NCBI GenBank assembly: GCA_021405315.1
Contig: QWIH01000014.1
Coordinates: forward strand, 1-64,000
Direction: 5' to 3'
Source of the DNA: Leptolyngbya sp. PLA1
Lineage (GTDB): Bacteria > Planctomycetota > Phycisphaerae > Phycisphaerales > UBA1924
DNA length: 64,000 bases
Notes under the pieces: model-generated
Seen by the model: the letters and a program-made list of their open reading frames with translations, nothing else
Database searches by the model: none
What the model was told of the DNA's origin: nothing
Shown here: positions 25,540 through 35,060 of the stretch, piece by piece
How positions within the stretch are numbered: position 1 is the stretch's first letter
Layout of the letters: each line of letters opens with the position of its first letter
Translations under genes and position numbers: made by a program

Positions 25540-28319
25540 GGGTGAGTCTCCGGGGCCCGCGCGTGCGGGCCGAGAGGGGGTTGCTTCCGATCTGTCTCCG
25601 TCGCCTTTTCGCGGAGCCTGCGGAGTTCATCGAAGGCCTGCAACGGAGTCAGCGTGTCGAGCTTCAGCTCGGCGAGCTCCGCCAGGACCGGGTGGGGGAG
25701 GTACTCGGTGAAGAGCGAGAACTGGCCGTTCCCATCGTGACGGGGAGGAGGGCTCGGCGGCTGACAGCCCGCGAGCTGGCCGTTGTGGTGCACGGCCAGG
25801 GTCTTGAGGACTTCCCTCGCCCGTCGAACGACGGTCGCCGGCACGCCCGCGAGGCGTGCGACGTGCACGCCGTAGGACTGATCCGTGCGCCCCGGCAGGA
25901 TGCGATGGAGGAAGACGATCTCGGCGTGCTCGCCGCCGCCCGGCCACTCGCGGACGGCCACGTGCAGGTTGCGGACCCTCTGGGCGAACCGGGATTCAAG
26001 CTCGGTCAGTTCGTGGTAGTGAGTGGCGAAGAGTGTGCGCGGGCCGCGGTCCGGGCCGTTCGGGCGGGCGAGGTGCTCCGCGATGGCCCAGGCGAGGGAG
26101 AGACCGTCGAGCGTGCTCGTGCCTCGACCCACCTCGTCGAGCACCACCAGCGAACGACCGGTGGCGTGGTTGAGGATGTTGGCTGTCTCGATCATCTCGA
26201 CCATGAACGTGGACTGGCCGGCGTGGAGGGCGTCGTCGGCGCCGATGCGGGTGAAGATGCGGTCGATGAGCCCCACGCGGGCGCGGTCCGCGGGCACGAA
26301 CGATCCCGCGAGCGCGAGGAGCGCGATGAGCGCCGTCTGGCGGATGAACGTGCTCTTTCCCGCCATGTTGGGGCCGGTGATGAGGGCGAGGGGAGGGAGT
26401 GATTCCGAGGCGAACGAGCCTCCGAGCTCGAGGTCGTTGGCGACGAAGGCCCCCTGGAGCAGCTCGTCGAGCACCGGGTGCCTGCCCCCGTGGATGACAA
26501 GCACCGGCTCGTCCACGATCTCCGGACGGACCCAGCCCCGCTCCTGGGCCTTGTTCGCGAACCCAAGCGTGGCGTCGAGCTCCGCGACTACGCCGGCGTA
26601 CCGGGCGATCTCCGCCTGCAGCCCGGCCAGCTCCGCGCACATGCCGGCGAAGAGGCACCGCTCTCGCTCGAGCGCCCTTGACTGGGCGGTCAGGACCTTC
26701 TGTTCGTACTGCGACAGCTCCGGAGTCGTGTACCGCTCGGCGTTGCGGAGTGTCTGCTTGCGCTGCAGGATCGTGGGGGCCTCACGTGCCTGCGCCTGGG
26801 GCAGTTCGATGTAGTACCCGAAGACTCGGTTGTACCCCACCTTCAGCCCCGGGAGCTGGTGCTCCTGTATGAGCTTCTTCTGGTACTCCGCGAGCCAGGC
26901 GCCCGCGTCCCGCTGCAGCAGCCGGGCCTCGTCGAGTTCTGGGTCCACGCCGTCTCTGACCAGCCCGCCGTCCCGGAGGTGAGGAGGGGGAGCCTCGACG
27001 CACTTCCGGATGATCACCTGCGCCAGCTCTCCTGTTCGGGCGGCTACCTCCCGAAGCTCATCGCACAGTCCGGCCAGGGCCGGCGCCCCTGCCACGCACG
27101 CGGCGAGCTCATCCGCGCTGGCCAGCGACCGCGCCAGGCCTACCAGATCCCGCGGGGTGACGCGGGCGAGCGCCAGCCGCGCCGCGATCCGGGGCACATC
27201 CTGGATCTGGCCCAGCAACGTGCCCAACTCGTCCGCAAGTTCGCGATCCTCCACGAGCGTCAGGACTCGGCGCTGGCGGCCTTCGATGGCCTCTCGGGAG
27301 CGCAGCGGGCGACAGAGCCAATCACGCAGCAGGCGGCGTCCCATCGGTGTCCGTGTGATGTCGGTGCGACCCCGGCCCAAGAACACCCCAAGCAGCGAGC
27401 CCCCGGGTCCCTCGTCGCCCCTCACTGTCCGCTCGATCTCCAACGCCCGCAGACTGACCGCATCGATCACGCAGTGCGCCGCGTGGTCATCGAGCCGGGG
27501 CGGCCTCAGGTGCGCGAGCGTCGGCCGCAAAAAGCCCCTGGGAGCGGTCCGTGCGTCCTGCTCGTTCAGCGTCTGAGTCTCGAGCACATACCGCAGCGCC
27601 GCGCCGGCGGGGAGGACCTCGGGGGCGTCCTCCGAGAGGCCGAACCCGCGGAGCGTCGAGACGCCGAAATGGTCAACCAGAACCTGGCGGGCCTCCTCGT
27701 GCCTGAAGTGCCACGCGGGCCTGGGTGTTCCCGCAATGCGCAGTGCCGCCAGCAGGCTCCCGACTCTGGAGGGCACGCCCGACCCTGTGTCGCAGTAGAG
27801 GAGTTCGAGCACGCGCCGCCGCGCGAGCTCGTCGACGATCTCTGTCGCAGCGCACGTGAGCACCACGAAGTCGCCGGTGGAAACGTCCACGACGGCGAGG
27901 GCGGCGTGTGAGGAATCTCCCTCGCCGAGGAACGCCACCGCGGCGACGGCGCCGCCCGCATCCGGCTCCATCAGGCTGTCGTCGACGAGGGTGCCGGGTG
28001 TGAGCACGCGCGTGACGGCCCGGGGCACCACACCCTTGGCCTGAGAGGCCTCGACGAGCTGCTCGGCGACTGCCACGCGAAACCCCGCGGCGATCAGCTT
28101 CTTGAGATAGGTATCAAGCTGATGGAAAGGGACGCCCGCCATGGGCACGCCTTCGGTCCGCTGCGTGAGGGTGAGGCCGATGGCCTTGCTCACCTTCACC
28201 GCGTCGTCGCCGAACATCTCGTAGAAGTCGCCGATGCGGAACAGGAGCACGCAGTCAGGATGCCGCTCCTTGAAGCGGTGATACTGCTGCATCGCCGGGG
28301 TGAGTTTGGTCTCGCTCAT
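25533..28319 (-). CDS. mutS: DNA mismatch repair protein MutS
   Basis: A 928-residue MutS. The mismatch-recognition motif FYEMF is near residue 33 (RIGDFYEMFGDD), followed by connector, lever and clamp domains and the ABC ATPase with GPNMAGKSTFIRQ (Walker A), the DEVGRGTSTLDGLSLAWA motif and ATHYHEL. MutS binds mismatches and recruits MutL. The start chosen is the internal Met (MSETKLTPAM), which matches the family start and has a TACCCT box 10 bases upstream; the frame is open to 28355. The thioredoxin-like gene overlaps its 3' end. Confidence 0.95.
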   Translation of the reverse strand: MSETKLTPAMQQYHRFKERHPDCVLLFRIGDFYEMFGDDAVKVSKAIGLTLTQRTEGVPMAGVPFHQLDTYLKKLIAAGFRVAVAEQLVEASQAKGVVPRAVTRVLTPGTLVDDSLMEPDAGGAVAAVAFLGEGDSSHAALAVVDVSTGDFVVLTCAATEIVDELARRRVLELLYCDTGSGVPSRVGSLLAALRIAGTPRPAWHFRHEEARQVLVDHFGVSTLRGFGLSEDAPEVLPAGAALRYVLETQTLNEQDARTAPRGFLRPTLAHLRPPRLDDHAAHCVIDAVSLRALEIERTVRGDEGPGGSLLGVFLGRGRTDITRTPMGRRLLRDWLCRPLRSREAIEGRQRRVLTLVEDRELADELGTLLGQIQDVPRIAARLALARVTPRDLVGLARSLASADELAACVAGAPALAGLCDELREVAARTGELAQVIIRKCVEAPPPHLRDGGLVRDGVDPELDEARLLQRDAGAWLAEYQKKLIQEHQLPGLKVGYNRVFGYYIELPQAQAREAPTILQRKQTLRNAERYTTPELSQYEQKVLTAQSRALERERCLFAGMCAELAGLQAEIARYAGVVAELDATLGFANKAQERGWVRPEIVDEPVLVIHGGRHPVLDELLQGAFVANDLELGGSFASESLPPLALITGPNMAGKSTFIRQTALIALLALAGSFVPADRARVGLIDRIFTRIGADDALHAGQSTFMVEMIETANILNHATGRSLVVLDEVGRGTSTLDGLSLAWAIAEHLARPNGPDRGPRTLFATHYHELTELESRFAQRVRNLHVAVREWPGGGEHAEIVFLHRILPGRTDQSYGVHVARLAGVPATVVRRAREVLKTLAVHHNGQLAGCQPPSPPPRHDGNGQFSLFTEYLPHPVLAELAELKLDTLTPLQAFDELRRLREKATETDRKQPPLGPHARAPETHPC

Positions 28320-28329
28320 GTCCGCGGGG

Positions 28330-28335
28330 AGGGTA
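28330..28335 (-). promoter_or_regulatory. TANNNT -10 box of mutS (near-leaderless)
   Basis: TACCCT on the minus strand ends 10 bases before ATG 28319; no Shine-Dalgarno sequence. Confidence 0.5.
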
Positions 28336-28397
28336 TGAAGTCCCGGCGGCACCATCCCGACAGGTTGGGGTGCGGAGGAGAGGAATGGGGCGCGCGG

Positions 28398-29732
28398 TCA
28401 GCCCCGGTAGGCGCGCACGCAGATGGTGTTGTTCTGCCCGCCGAATCCGAACGAGTTCGAGAGGCACACCCGGACGCCCCCCTGCGGGTTGCAGTCCCGG
28501 GCCGCGTTGGGAACGTAGTCGAGGTCGCACTCCGGGTCAGGATTCCGCAGGTTCATGGTCGGGGGCAGCACGCCCGTTCGGATCGCCTGCACGCAGGTCA
28601 TCAGCTCGACCGCGCCGGCGGCCTGGATGAGGTGTCCGAGCATGCTCTTCACGCTGCTGAAGGGCACCCGCGGTGCGAGCGGGCCGAACAGCGTCTTCAC
28701 CGCGATCGTCTCGATGCGGTCGTTTTCCTGGGTGCCCGTCCCGTGCGCCGAGACGTAGTGCACCTGGGGGCGCCCGTCGGCACCCGGCTCCCTCGGGTTG
28801 ATCCCCGCCATGCGGCAGGCCTGAAGCATGGCGGCGACGGCGCCCTTGCCGTCAGGATGGATGTCCGTGATCCGGAACGCGTCCGCGGACGAGCCAAAGC
28901 CGGCCACCTCCGCGAGCGGAGTGGCCCCGCGAGACAGGGCGTGGCCGAGCTCCTCGAGTACCAGCACGCCGGCTCCCTCGCCCATGACGAACCCGTCCCG
29001 ATCCTTGTCGAACGGGCGGCTGGCCCGGGCCGGGTCCTCGCGATTGGTGGACATCGCTGTGAGCCGGATGAAGCCGGTGACCCCCAGCGGGTGGATCATG
29101 GAGTGCGTGCCACCGGCCAGCATCGTGTCCGCGTCGCCCCGCTTGATGAGCTCGTACGCCTCGCCCACTGCCTGGGTGCTGGCGGCGCACGCGGTCATGC
29201 AGTTGTACGCCGGTCCGCGCACGCCAAACTCCTGCGCCAGGTGTGTGAGCGTCGCGTTCGGCTCCTGCTCGATCTCGACCGGGGCGGACAGTCGCTGCCG
29301 AGCCATCGCGGCCCAGGCGGGGTCCTTCACGGTCCGAGATTCGGCGTCGTACCCCGCGAGGTTCGCGCGAGTGAAGTTCGCGAAGTCCAGCGAGCCCTCG
29401 CCCGCGCCGAAGTACATGCCCAGGCGAGTGCGGTCCAGCGAGGCATGCGAGTCGAGCCCCGCCTGGAGCCAGGCCTGCCTCGCCGCGGCGAGCGCAAAGC
29501 GCGTGGAAAGCCCCGCGTGCGCGTGCTTCTCGGGGTCGGGCACGTGCTCGCCGAAGTTGAACCCGCGGACTTCCGCCGCGAAGTTGGTAGCGAATGTGGA
29601 GGCGTCAAACCGGGTGATGGGGCCGAAAGCGTTGTCGCCCCTCACCAGCCTGGTCCAGACTCCAGAGACGTCTGCGCCCAGGGGCGTGACCCACCCCATG
29701 CCCGAGATGACCACCCGTCGCGGCGTGCTCAT
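28398..29732 (-). CDS. Beta-ketoacyl-ACP synthase, FabF/KS-alpha-like (canonical active site)
   Basis: A 444-residue thiolase-fold condensing enzyme with the full KAS I/II catalytic set: C182 (MTACAAS), H330 (SAHGTGT), K362 (VKSML) and H367 (GHLIQAAG), and the C-terminal SFGFGGQN. It should condense malonyl-ACP with an acyl primer. ATG 29732 overlaps the stop of the upstream GxxExxY gene in ATGA. Two genes upstream on the same strand lies a second synthase with altered catalytic residues. This resembles KS-alpha/chain-length-factor pairs, but no ACP, ketoreductase or dehydratase gene is in the neighbourhood, so the product is unknown. Confidence 0.9.
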   Translation of the reverse strand: MSTPRRVVISGMGWVTPLGADVSGVWTRLVRGDNAFGPITRFDASTFATNFAAEVRGFNFGEHVPDPEKHAHAGLSTRFALAAARQAWLQAGLDSHASLDRTRLGMYFGAGEGSLDFANFTRANLAGYDAESRTVKDPAWAAMARQRLSAPVEIEQEPNATLTHLAQEFGVRGPAYNCMTACAASTQAVGEAYELIKRGDADTMLAGGTHSMIHPLGVTGFIRLTAMSTNREDPARASRPFDKDRDGFVMGEGAGVLVLEELGHALSRGATPLAEVAGFGSSADAFRITDIHPDGKGAVAAMLQACRMAGINPREPGADGRPQVHYVSAHGTGTQENDRIETIAVKTLFGPLAPRVPFSSVKSMLGHLIQAAGAVELMTCVQAIRTGVLPPTMNLRNPDPECDLDYVPNAARDCNPQGGVRVCLSNSFGFGGQNNTICVRAYRG

Positions 29733-30304
29733 TGGTCGAAATCGTGGCTGGAGCCCGCGCCGTCGTCCAGATCATCATCGGCGCCGATGCCCTTCTCGGC
29801 TCGGAGCTTGTCGATGTTCACCACCCGGACCAGCCCATCCTTCAGGCGACGCTCGCCGAAGTTGACGATCAGCCCGAGCTCGAAGTTGGCCGCGCGGAGC
29901 TGGGCCCTGAGTGCCAGTCGTTCCGGGGTGCTCACCGGGCCGGGGTTGGCCGCCACGGACACGATGAAGAGGCCCTCGACGCGAAGGTCGCAGGTGGTGG
30001 TCCCGACCTCGCGGTCCTTGAACTTCACCGGGATCTTCTTGCCCTGCTCGTGCTTGACGCCCAGCGCATCGAGTTCGGAACGGAGCGCGGCGTGATAGAC
30101 GTCCCTGGCGTAGCCGGGCCCGAGCGCCCGGTGAACCTCAATCGCAGCGCCGATGACTTTTCGGGAGGCTTCGGTGGTGGTGGGGTCGAGCGCCGAGAGC
30201 GGCACGCCCCGACGCTCGCCGCCGCCGCGGTGGCCGCCTCTACCTGGGCCGCGTCCGCCGCCCCCTCCGCCGCCGCGATAGTCATGGGAAAACTCGTTGG
30301 TCAT
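29729..30304 (-). CDS. Degenerate GxxExxY (PDDEXK_3-like) protein
   Basis: A 191-residue protein starting at ATG 30304 with a Gly/Arg-rich disordered N-terminus (about residues 8-35), then the GxxExxY fold: VIGAAIEVHRALGPG, YHAALRSELDALGV, CDLRVEG, and a C-terminal LGLIVNFGERRLKDG. The name-giving motif reads GYARDVY, so its Glu is missing, and the nuclease ELK segment is replaced by SVAANPG. The Asp of CDL remains. It is therefore probably not a nuclease. It sits between two ketoacyl synthase genes and overlaps the downstream one by 4 bases, so co-expression is likely. Function unknown. Confidence 0.75.
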   Translation of the reverse strand: MTNEFSHDYRGGGGGGGRGPGRGGHRGGGERRGVPLSALDPTTTEASRKVIGAAIEVHRALGPGYARDVYHAALRSELDALGVKHEQGKKIPVKFKDREVGTTTCDLRVEGLFIVSVAANPGPVSTPERLALRAQLRAANFELGLIVNFGERRLKDGLVRVVNIDKLRAEKGIGADDDLDDGAGSSHDFDQ

Positions 30305-30389
30305 GGGTTGGACTCCAAACGTGGTGTAGTGCCGGAGGGAGGCGCCACGCGCCGCCACGGACCAATCCTAGCCGTCCGCTGGGGTTTGG

Positions 30390-31769
30390 TCAGACAATCC
30401 GGCTGAGCACCGCCGCGGCGTTTTGCCCGCCGATCGCGGAGGACAGCACCAGAACATGCCGCAACGCCGCCGGGCGGGTGGGCGCCGACTCAGCCCGTAC
30501 GGATGAGGGTGGGCTGCCCCTGTTCAGCCTCGCCGGCAGCGTCTGGTGGAAGAGCGCGAGCGCCGCGGCCGCAACTTGCACGGCGCCATGCCCGGCCCCC
30601 ATGTCTCCGACAAACGGTGCCGTGGTGATGAGTTCAATGCTGGGCAGCCGGTCACCGAAGACCGCCCGGAGCGCCCGCAACTCTGCCGCGTCGTGCCCCG
30701 GCCAGCCGAGGGCGTGTGAAGAGACCGCCTGGATGTCGCCCGGAGTGACGCCCGCGTCCCGGAGCGCACTTCGGATCGCGAGTTCCAGTGCCTCGCTCTC
30801 TGCTGCCGGCGCGTCATCACCCGTTGGAAGGTATCCGGTGGCGCTCTGGGCGGCTCCAAACCCGGAGAGCTTCGCGTAGCACCTCGCGCCCCTGGCCCGC
30901 GCCGCGTGCGATTCCTCGAGAATCAGGATCCCGCCGCCTTCGGCGAGAAGTGTTCCCGGAGCCTCAGGGTCAAAGGGACGCACGATCGCGCCCCCGTCGA
31001 CTTCATCACCGGTGGCGGCGGCGCGGCCGGTGAACTCGGCCCGGATCAGACCCATGAGCGAGAGCTTGGATTCCGCCCCTCCGCTGAAGCAGAGGTCCGC
31101 GTCCCCACGCTCGATCACGCGCCGGCTCTCGCCGAGCGAGAGCAGCGAACTGGCCTCTGCGCACGTGATGGTATTGGATGGCCCCTCGCAGCCGTGGATG
31201 ATCGTGACGTGGCACGCCAGCATGTTCGGGAGGTACTTGAGCATCCATAGCGGGGGCAGGTTGTCCATGCCCCCCTTGGGTGTGAAGTCGGAAGTCGCCA
31301 CGGTGCCCCAGTGCCGCAACGAGAAGCCTTCTCCCTGTGCGCCCCCAGGTTCATCCCCCACGGCGGTCGCCTGCGCGGCCGCGAGTTCGAGGGTTTCCGC
31401 CGAGATCAACCCGGCCCCGATGTGGCACCCCATTCGGGACGCCTCGTACGAGGGCGTGCGTTCCGGCGTGTCGGCGTGTGATCGCGTTACGAGTCCCGCG
31501 TCGTCCACCGCAACCTTGGCGGCCCCGACCGCCAGCTCGATGTCGCGCGCCATCACCTTCACCGCCTTGCGGTAGCTCTTCGGCACGTAGTCCTTGGCGG
31601 CAAAGCCCTGCACCTCCCCGCCCAGCCTCGATGCAAAGCCGGAGGGGTCGAGAACCCTGATGGGGCCGAGGGCGCTTCGCCCGGCGCACATGCCATCCCA
31701 CAAGGGCTGCACGCCGACGCCCAACGCCGAGACCGTACCGATACCCGTGATAAGAACGTCCCGCGGCAT
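30390..31769 (-). CDS. Beta-ketoacyl synthase-like protein with altered catalytic residues (CLF-like)
   Basis: A 459-residue thiolase-fold protein (MPRDVLITGIGTVSALG at the N-terminus, SSAIGGQNAA at the C-terminus). The nucleophile C203 (TITCAEASS) and one His, H352 (SSHALGW), are present, but the KSxxGH motif of FabF reads APFVGD: by hand alignment the Lys is A384 and the second His is D389. It is thus probably a non-canonical or partner subunit, comparable to a chain-length factor although CLFs usually lose the Cys. ATG 31769 is fixed by TACGCT 7 bases upstream. It is divergent from an M3 peptidase gene. Confidence 0.8.
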   Translation of the reverse strand: MPRDVLITGIGTVSALGVGVQPLWDGMCAGRSALGPIRVLDPSGFASRLGGEVQGFAAKDYVPKSYRKAVKVMARDIELAVGAAKVAVDDAGLVTRSHADTPERTPSYEASRMGCHIGAGLISAETLELAAAQATAVGDEPGGAQGEGFSLRHWGTVATSDFTPKGGMDNLPPLWMLKYLPNMLACHVTIIHGCEGPSNTITCAEASSLLSLGESRRVIERGDADLCFSGGAESKLSLMGLIRAEFTGRAAATGDEVDGGAIVRPFDPEAPGTLLAEGGGILILEESHAARARGARCYAKLSGFGAAQSATGYLPTGDDAPAAESEALELAIRSALRDAGVTPGDIQAVSSHALGWPGHDAAELRALRAVFGDRLPSIELITTAPFVGDMGAGHGAVQVAAAALALFHQTLPARLNRGSPPSSVRAESAPTRPAALRHVLVLSSAIGGQNAAAVLSRIV

Positions 31770-31776
31770 AGCGACA

Positions 31777-31782
31777 AGCGTA
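31777..31782 (-). promoter_or_regulatory. TANNNT -10 box of the CLF-like synthase gene (leaderless)
   Basis: TACGCT on the minus strand ends 7 bases before ATG 31769. It decides the start codon in a frame that is open to 31913. Confidence 0.65.
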
Positions 31783-31863
31783 CGCGATCGACGCGGGGTG
31801 CAGTGTTCCGGCCTTAGGATGGGTCCCCGCAACCCGGCGGGAACGAACGGAGGTCCGTCCGGC

Positions 31864-33603
31864 ATGCCGCAACTCCTGAGCCCCGACTTTGATCCGACAA
31901 GCCTCTCGCACATCGAGCCCGTGGTGAAGGAACTCCTGAACCGCCCGGTTGATGGCGGGCTGGCGTTCGGAGCATGGGTCCAGGATCGCAGCGAGCTGGG
32001 AGCCGCCCTGAGCGAGGGGCGTGCCCGTCTCTACATCGCGATGACCTGCAACACCGACGATCAGGACGCCGCGAAGGCCTACGCGTCGTATGTCGAGCAG
32101 GTGTCACCCCGGGTAACGCAACTCGCCTTCGAGCTCGATCGCCGGCTGGTCTCTCTCTCGGAAAAGGTGGGGCACGCCGATCCGAGGCTCGCGGTGCTCA
32201 TCCGAAACGCCCGTGCGGATGTCGAGATCTTCCGCGAGCAGAACATCCCGCTCGAGACGGAGCTCTCGCAGCTCTCGCAGCGCTACGACGAGATCTCCGG
32301 CGCGATGATGGTGAGCTTCGACGGGTCGGACCGGACCCTGCCGCAGATGGCCAGGTACCAGGAGCGTACCGATCGTCGCCTGCGTGAAGCCGCGTGGCAC
32401 GTCGTTGCGGAACGACGCCGCCGGGACCATGAGGCGATCAGCGCCGTGTACGATCGCATGATCGCGCTGCGCCACCAGGTCGCCTTGAACGCCGGGTTCC
32501 GCGACTACGTCGGCTACGCGTTCCGGTCCATGCACAGGTTCGACTACGGGCCCGACGCGTGCGCACGGTTTCACGAGGGTGTGGAGCGCGCGATCGTGCC
32601 GATCGTCCGGGCTCTGCACGCGGAGAGGGCCGCGGCGCTCGGGGTGGACGAGCTGAGGCCCTGGGACCTCACGGTGGACATCAAGGGACGCGAGCCCCTC
32701 CGGCCCTTCTCCGACGGGGCGGACCTTGTTCGGCGCACGCGGGCGGTGTTTCGGCGTCTGGACCCGGACCTGGCCCGGATGTTCGAGTCGCTCGGCGGGG
32801 GCGACGGTCGCGTCAGGCGGGCCTCGGACGCCGGCGCCGTGTGTCTAGACCTTGACTCCCGCAAGGGCAAGGCGCCGGGTGGGTACCAGTACATGCTCGA
32901 CCGCTCGAACAAGCCGTTCATCTTCATGAACGCCGCCGGCATGAACCGCGACGTCGAGACGATGGTGCACGAGGCGGGGCACGCGTTCCACTCGATGCTG
33001 TGCGACCATGAGCCCCTGGTCGAGTATCGGCACAGCCCGACGGAGTTCGCCGAGGTGGCGAGCATGTCGATGGAACTGCTGACGATGAACCACCTGGGCG
33101 GGCCGGACGCGTTCTACGCGTCGCCGGAGGATCACGCCCGCGCCCGGCGCGAGCAACTGGAGCGAGCCATCGTCATCCTCCCGTGGATCGCCACGATCGA
33201 CGCGTTTCAGCATTGGGTGTACGCCAATCCCGGTCATACGCGTGAGCAGCGGGCCGCCTGCTGGCGGGCACTCGATGCACGCTTCGGGGGCGGTGCAAGC
33301 TGGCGCGGACTCGAGCACCACCGCGATCTCTCGTGGCAGAAGCAACTGCATCTGTTCAGCCACCCGTTCTACTACATCGAGTACGGCATCGCTCAGCTCG
33401 GGGCGCTCCAGCTCTGGCTGCACAGCCTGGAGGCCGGCCAGGCGAGTGCGCTCGAACGTTACAAGCGGGCCCTGTCTCTGGGGGGCAGCAGGCCCCTGCC
33501 GGATCTCTTCGCCGCCGCGGGTCTGCGGTTCGACTTCGGGCCCGAGGTGCTCGGCACGCTCGCGGCGAGGGTCCAGGCCGAGCTCAAGTCCCTTCCGGCC
33601 TAG
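31864..33603 (+). CDS. M3 family oligoendopeptidase (PepF-like)
   Basis: A 579-residue soluble metallopeptidase. The zinc motif HEAGH is at 369-373, with the third ligand expected in the following helix (EFAEVASMSMELL, about residues 396-408). The C-terminal FYYIEYGIAQLGALQ is typical of oligoendopeptidase F relatives, which degrade short peptides in the cytoplasm. Start ATG 31864 has GGAGG at 31849-31853, and TAGGAT at 31815-31820 is a likely -10 box, so this gene has a conventional leader, in contrast to its divergent neighbour. Its stop shares the bases CTAG with the convergent nuclease gene. Confidence 0.9.
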   Translation: MPQLLSPDFDPTSLSHIEPVVKELLNRPVDGGLAFGAWVQDRSELGAALSEGRARLYIAMTCNTDDQDAAKAYASYVEQVSPRVTQLAFELDRRLVSLSEKVGHADPRLAVLIRNARADVEIFREQNIPLETELSQLSQRYDEISGAMMVSFDGSDRTLPQMARYQERTDRRLREAAWHVVAERRRRDHEAISAVYDRMIALRHQVALNAGFRDYVGYAFRSMHRFDYGPDACARFHEGVERAIVPIVRALHAERAAALGVDELRPWDLTVDIKGREPLRPFSDGADLVRRTRAVFRRLDPDLARMFESLGGGDGRVRRASDAGAVCLDLDSRKGKAPGGYQYMLDRSNKPFIFMNAAGMNRDVETMVHEAGHAFHSMLCDHEPLVEYRHSPTEFAEVASMSMELLTMNHLGGPDAFYASPEDHARARREQLERAIVILPWIATIDAFQHWVYANPGHTREQRAACWRALDARFGGGASWRGLEHHRDLSWQKQLHLFSHPFYYIEYGIAQLGALQLWLHSLEAGQASALERYKRALSLGGSRPLPDLFAAAGLRFDFGPEVLGTLAARVQAELKSLPA

Positions 33604-35060
33604 GTCCTCGCGGGGGCCGGAACCTCGATGCTCTCACCGAAGGCGGGCCGCAGGACCCGCGCGCCGAGCTTTTCGCTGAGCGCCAACGCGAGCGATTCCC
33701 GCTGCGGATCTTCACCGTGGGTGAGGACGATCGGGCACCGGCCGCCACGGCGGGAAGCCGCGGCCCATTCGATCAGCTCGCTCCTCCCCGCGTGGGCCGA
33801 CAGGCCGCCGACGGTATCAATTTTCGCCCTGATGGGGATTTCGTCACCGAAGATGCGCACGCTCGCCGCGCCGCTGACGAGCCTGCGCCCGAGCGTGTTG
33901 GCGGCCTGATACCCCGGGATCAGCACGCGGGTGTCCCGCTTCCAGAGGTGATGCCGGAGGTGGTGCACGATGCGTCCACCGTTGCACATGCCGGATCCTG
34001 CGATGATGGCGAGGGGGCCGTCCCGGTCGTTGAGCCGTTGAGACTCTTCGACGGTTTCGCAGAGGTGCAGTTCGGGGTAGTCCAGGGCCGAGCGCCCACG
34101 GGCGCCCCGGTAGTTCATCCGCTCGTCGAGCTGGTCCGCGTAGCGGTGATACAGCTTCATCGCCGCGATCGCCATCGGGCTGTCGAGGTACACCGGGAGC
34201 GTTGGAGTCACGCCCTCGCCCGCGAGCCGCCCGAGGTAGTAGATGGCAAGCTGCGAGCGGCCGATCGCGAACGCGGGGATCAGAACCCTCTCCTTGGCCC
34301 AGATCGCCTGGTGCATGATCTCCCGGAGCTCGCTGATCGTGGATTCCAGTGTGCGGTGGTCACGGTCGCCGTAGGTCGACTCCATCACGACCAGGTCCGG
34401 CGGGCTGCCCTCGGAGCCGGGGATCGTGGGATCGAGGAGCAGCGGCATGCCGCGAGGTCCGATGTCCCCTGAAAAAACCACTCGGGCCGCCGGCTCGCCG
34501 GGCCGGTCGATCTTCAGCTCCACGCTCGCAGATCCGAGGATGTGCCCGGAATCGACGAGCCTCGCCTGCACGCCCGGCGCGACCGGCGTCCAGACCTCCA
34601 GCGACGTGGGGCGAAGCAGCGCGAGCGCCGCCGGAACGTGCTCGGGCGTGTACAGCGGCTCGGGGTCGCCGTTCTGGGTGGGCCCCTTGCGCGCGCGTCT
34701 GGCCGCGTCGGCCTCCTGCAGGCGTGCGCTGTCCATGAGGAGGATCTCGCAGAGGTCCGCCGTGGGCGCGGTGCTGTACACAGGGCCTGTGTAGCCCTTT
34801 CGGGCCAGCATCGGCAGCCGCCCCGCGTGGTCGAGGTGCGCGTGCGTGAGCACCATCGAGTCGATGGACGACAGATCCCCGGGAAGGCGCTGATTGTGCT
34901 CGAACGCTTCCCGTTCGCCCTGGTGCAGGCCCGCGTCGATCAAGACCCGCGCACGGGGTGTGTGCACCACGTAGCACGAGCCAGTGACCTCGCCCGCGGC
35001 GCCCCAGAACTCGATGCGCACGTCTCCCAAGCCATCAGGATAGCCGGTGCCCGGCCTCAC
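33600..35060 (-). CDS. Metallo-beta-lactamase/beta-CASP nuclease (RNA-processing type)
   Basis: A 486-residue protein with an MBL domain carrying H73, H75, D77 and H78 (HAHLDH), SGHILGSASVEL and SGDIG, and a beta-CASP insert (PAFAIGRSQ, SGMCNGGRI). The C-terminal SAHAGRSELIEWA and LTHGE segments are typical of CPSF73-like bacterial and archaeal exonucleases. It should bind two zinc ions and degrade or process RNA. The GTG at 35060 overlaps the histidine kinase stop in GTGA; an alternative GTG at 35021, preceded by GGGAGA, would match the domain start better. The coupling to a histidine kinase gene is unusual. Confidence 0.88.
   Translation of the reverse strand: MRPGTGYPDGLGDVRIEFWGAAGEVTGSCYVVHTPRARVLIDAGLHQGEREAFEHNQRLPGDLSSIDSMVLTHAHLDHAGRLPMLARKGYTGPVYSTAPTADLCEILLMDSARLQEADAARRARKGPTQNGDPEPLYTPEHVPAALALLRPTSLEVWTPVAPGVQARLVDSGHILGSASVELKIDRPGEPAARVVFSGDIGPRGMPLLLDPTIPGSEGSPPDLVVMESTYGDRDHRTLESTISELREIMHQAIWAKERVLIPAFAIGRSQLAIYYLGRLAGEGVTPTLPVYLDSPMAIAAMKLYHRYADQLDERMNYRGARGRSALDYPELHLCETVEESQRLNDRDGPLAIIAGSGMCNGGRIVHHLRHHLWKRDTRVLIPGYQAANTLGRRLVSGAASVRIFGDEIPIRAKIDTVGGLSAHAGRSELIEWAAASRRGGRCPIVLTHGEDPQRESLALALSEKLGARVLRPAFGESIEVPAPART

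Noticed and set aside
28122..30095. 657-codon plus-strand frame opposite the ketoacyl synthase gene
   Set aside because: Antisense shadow; no family features.
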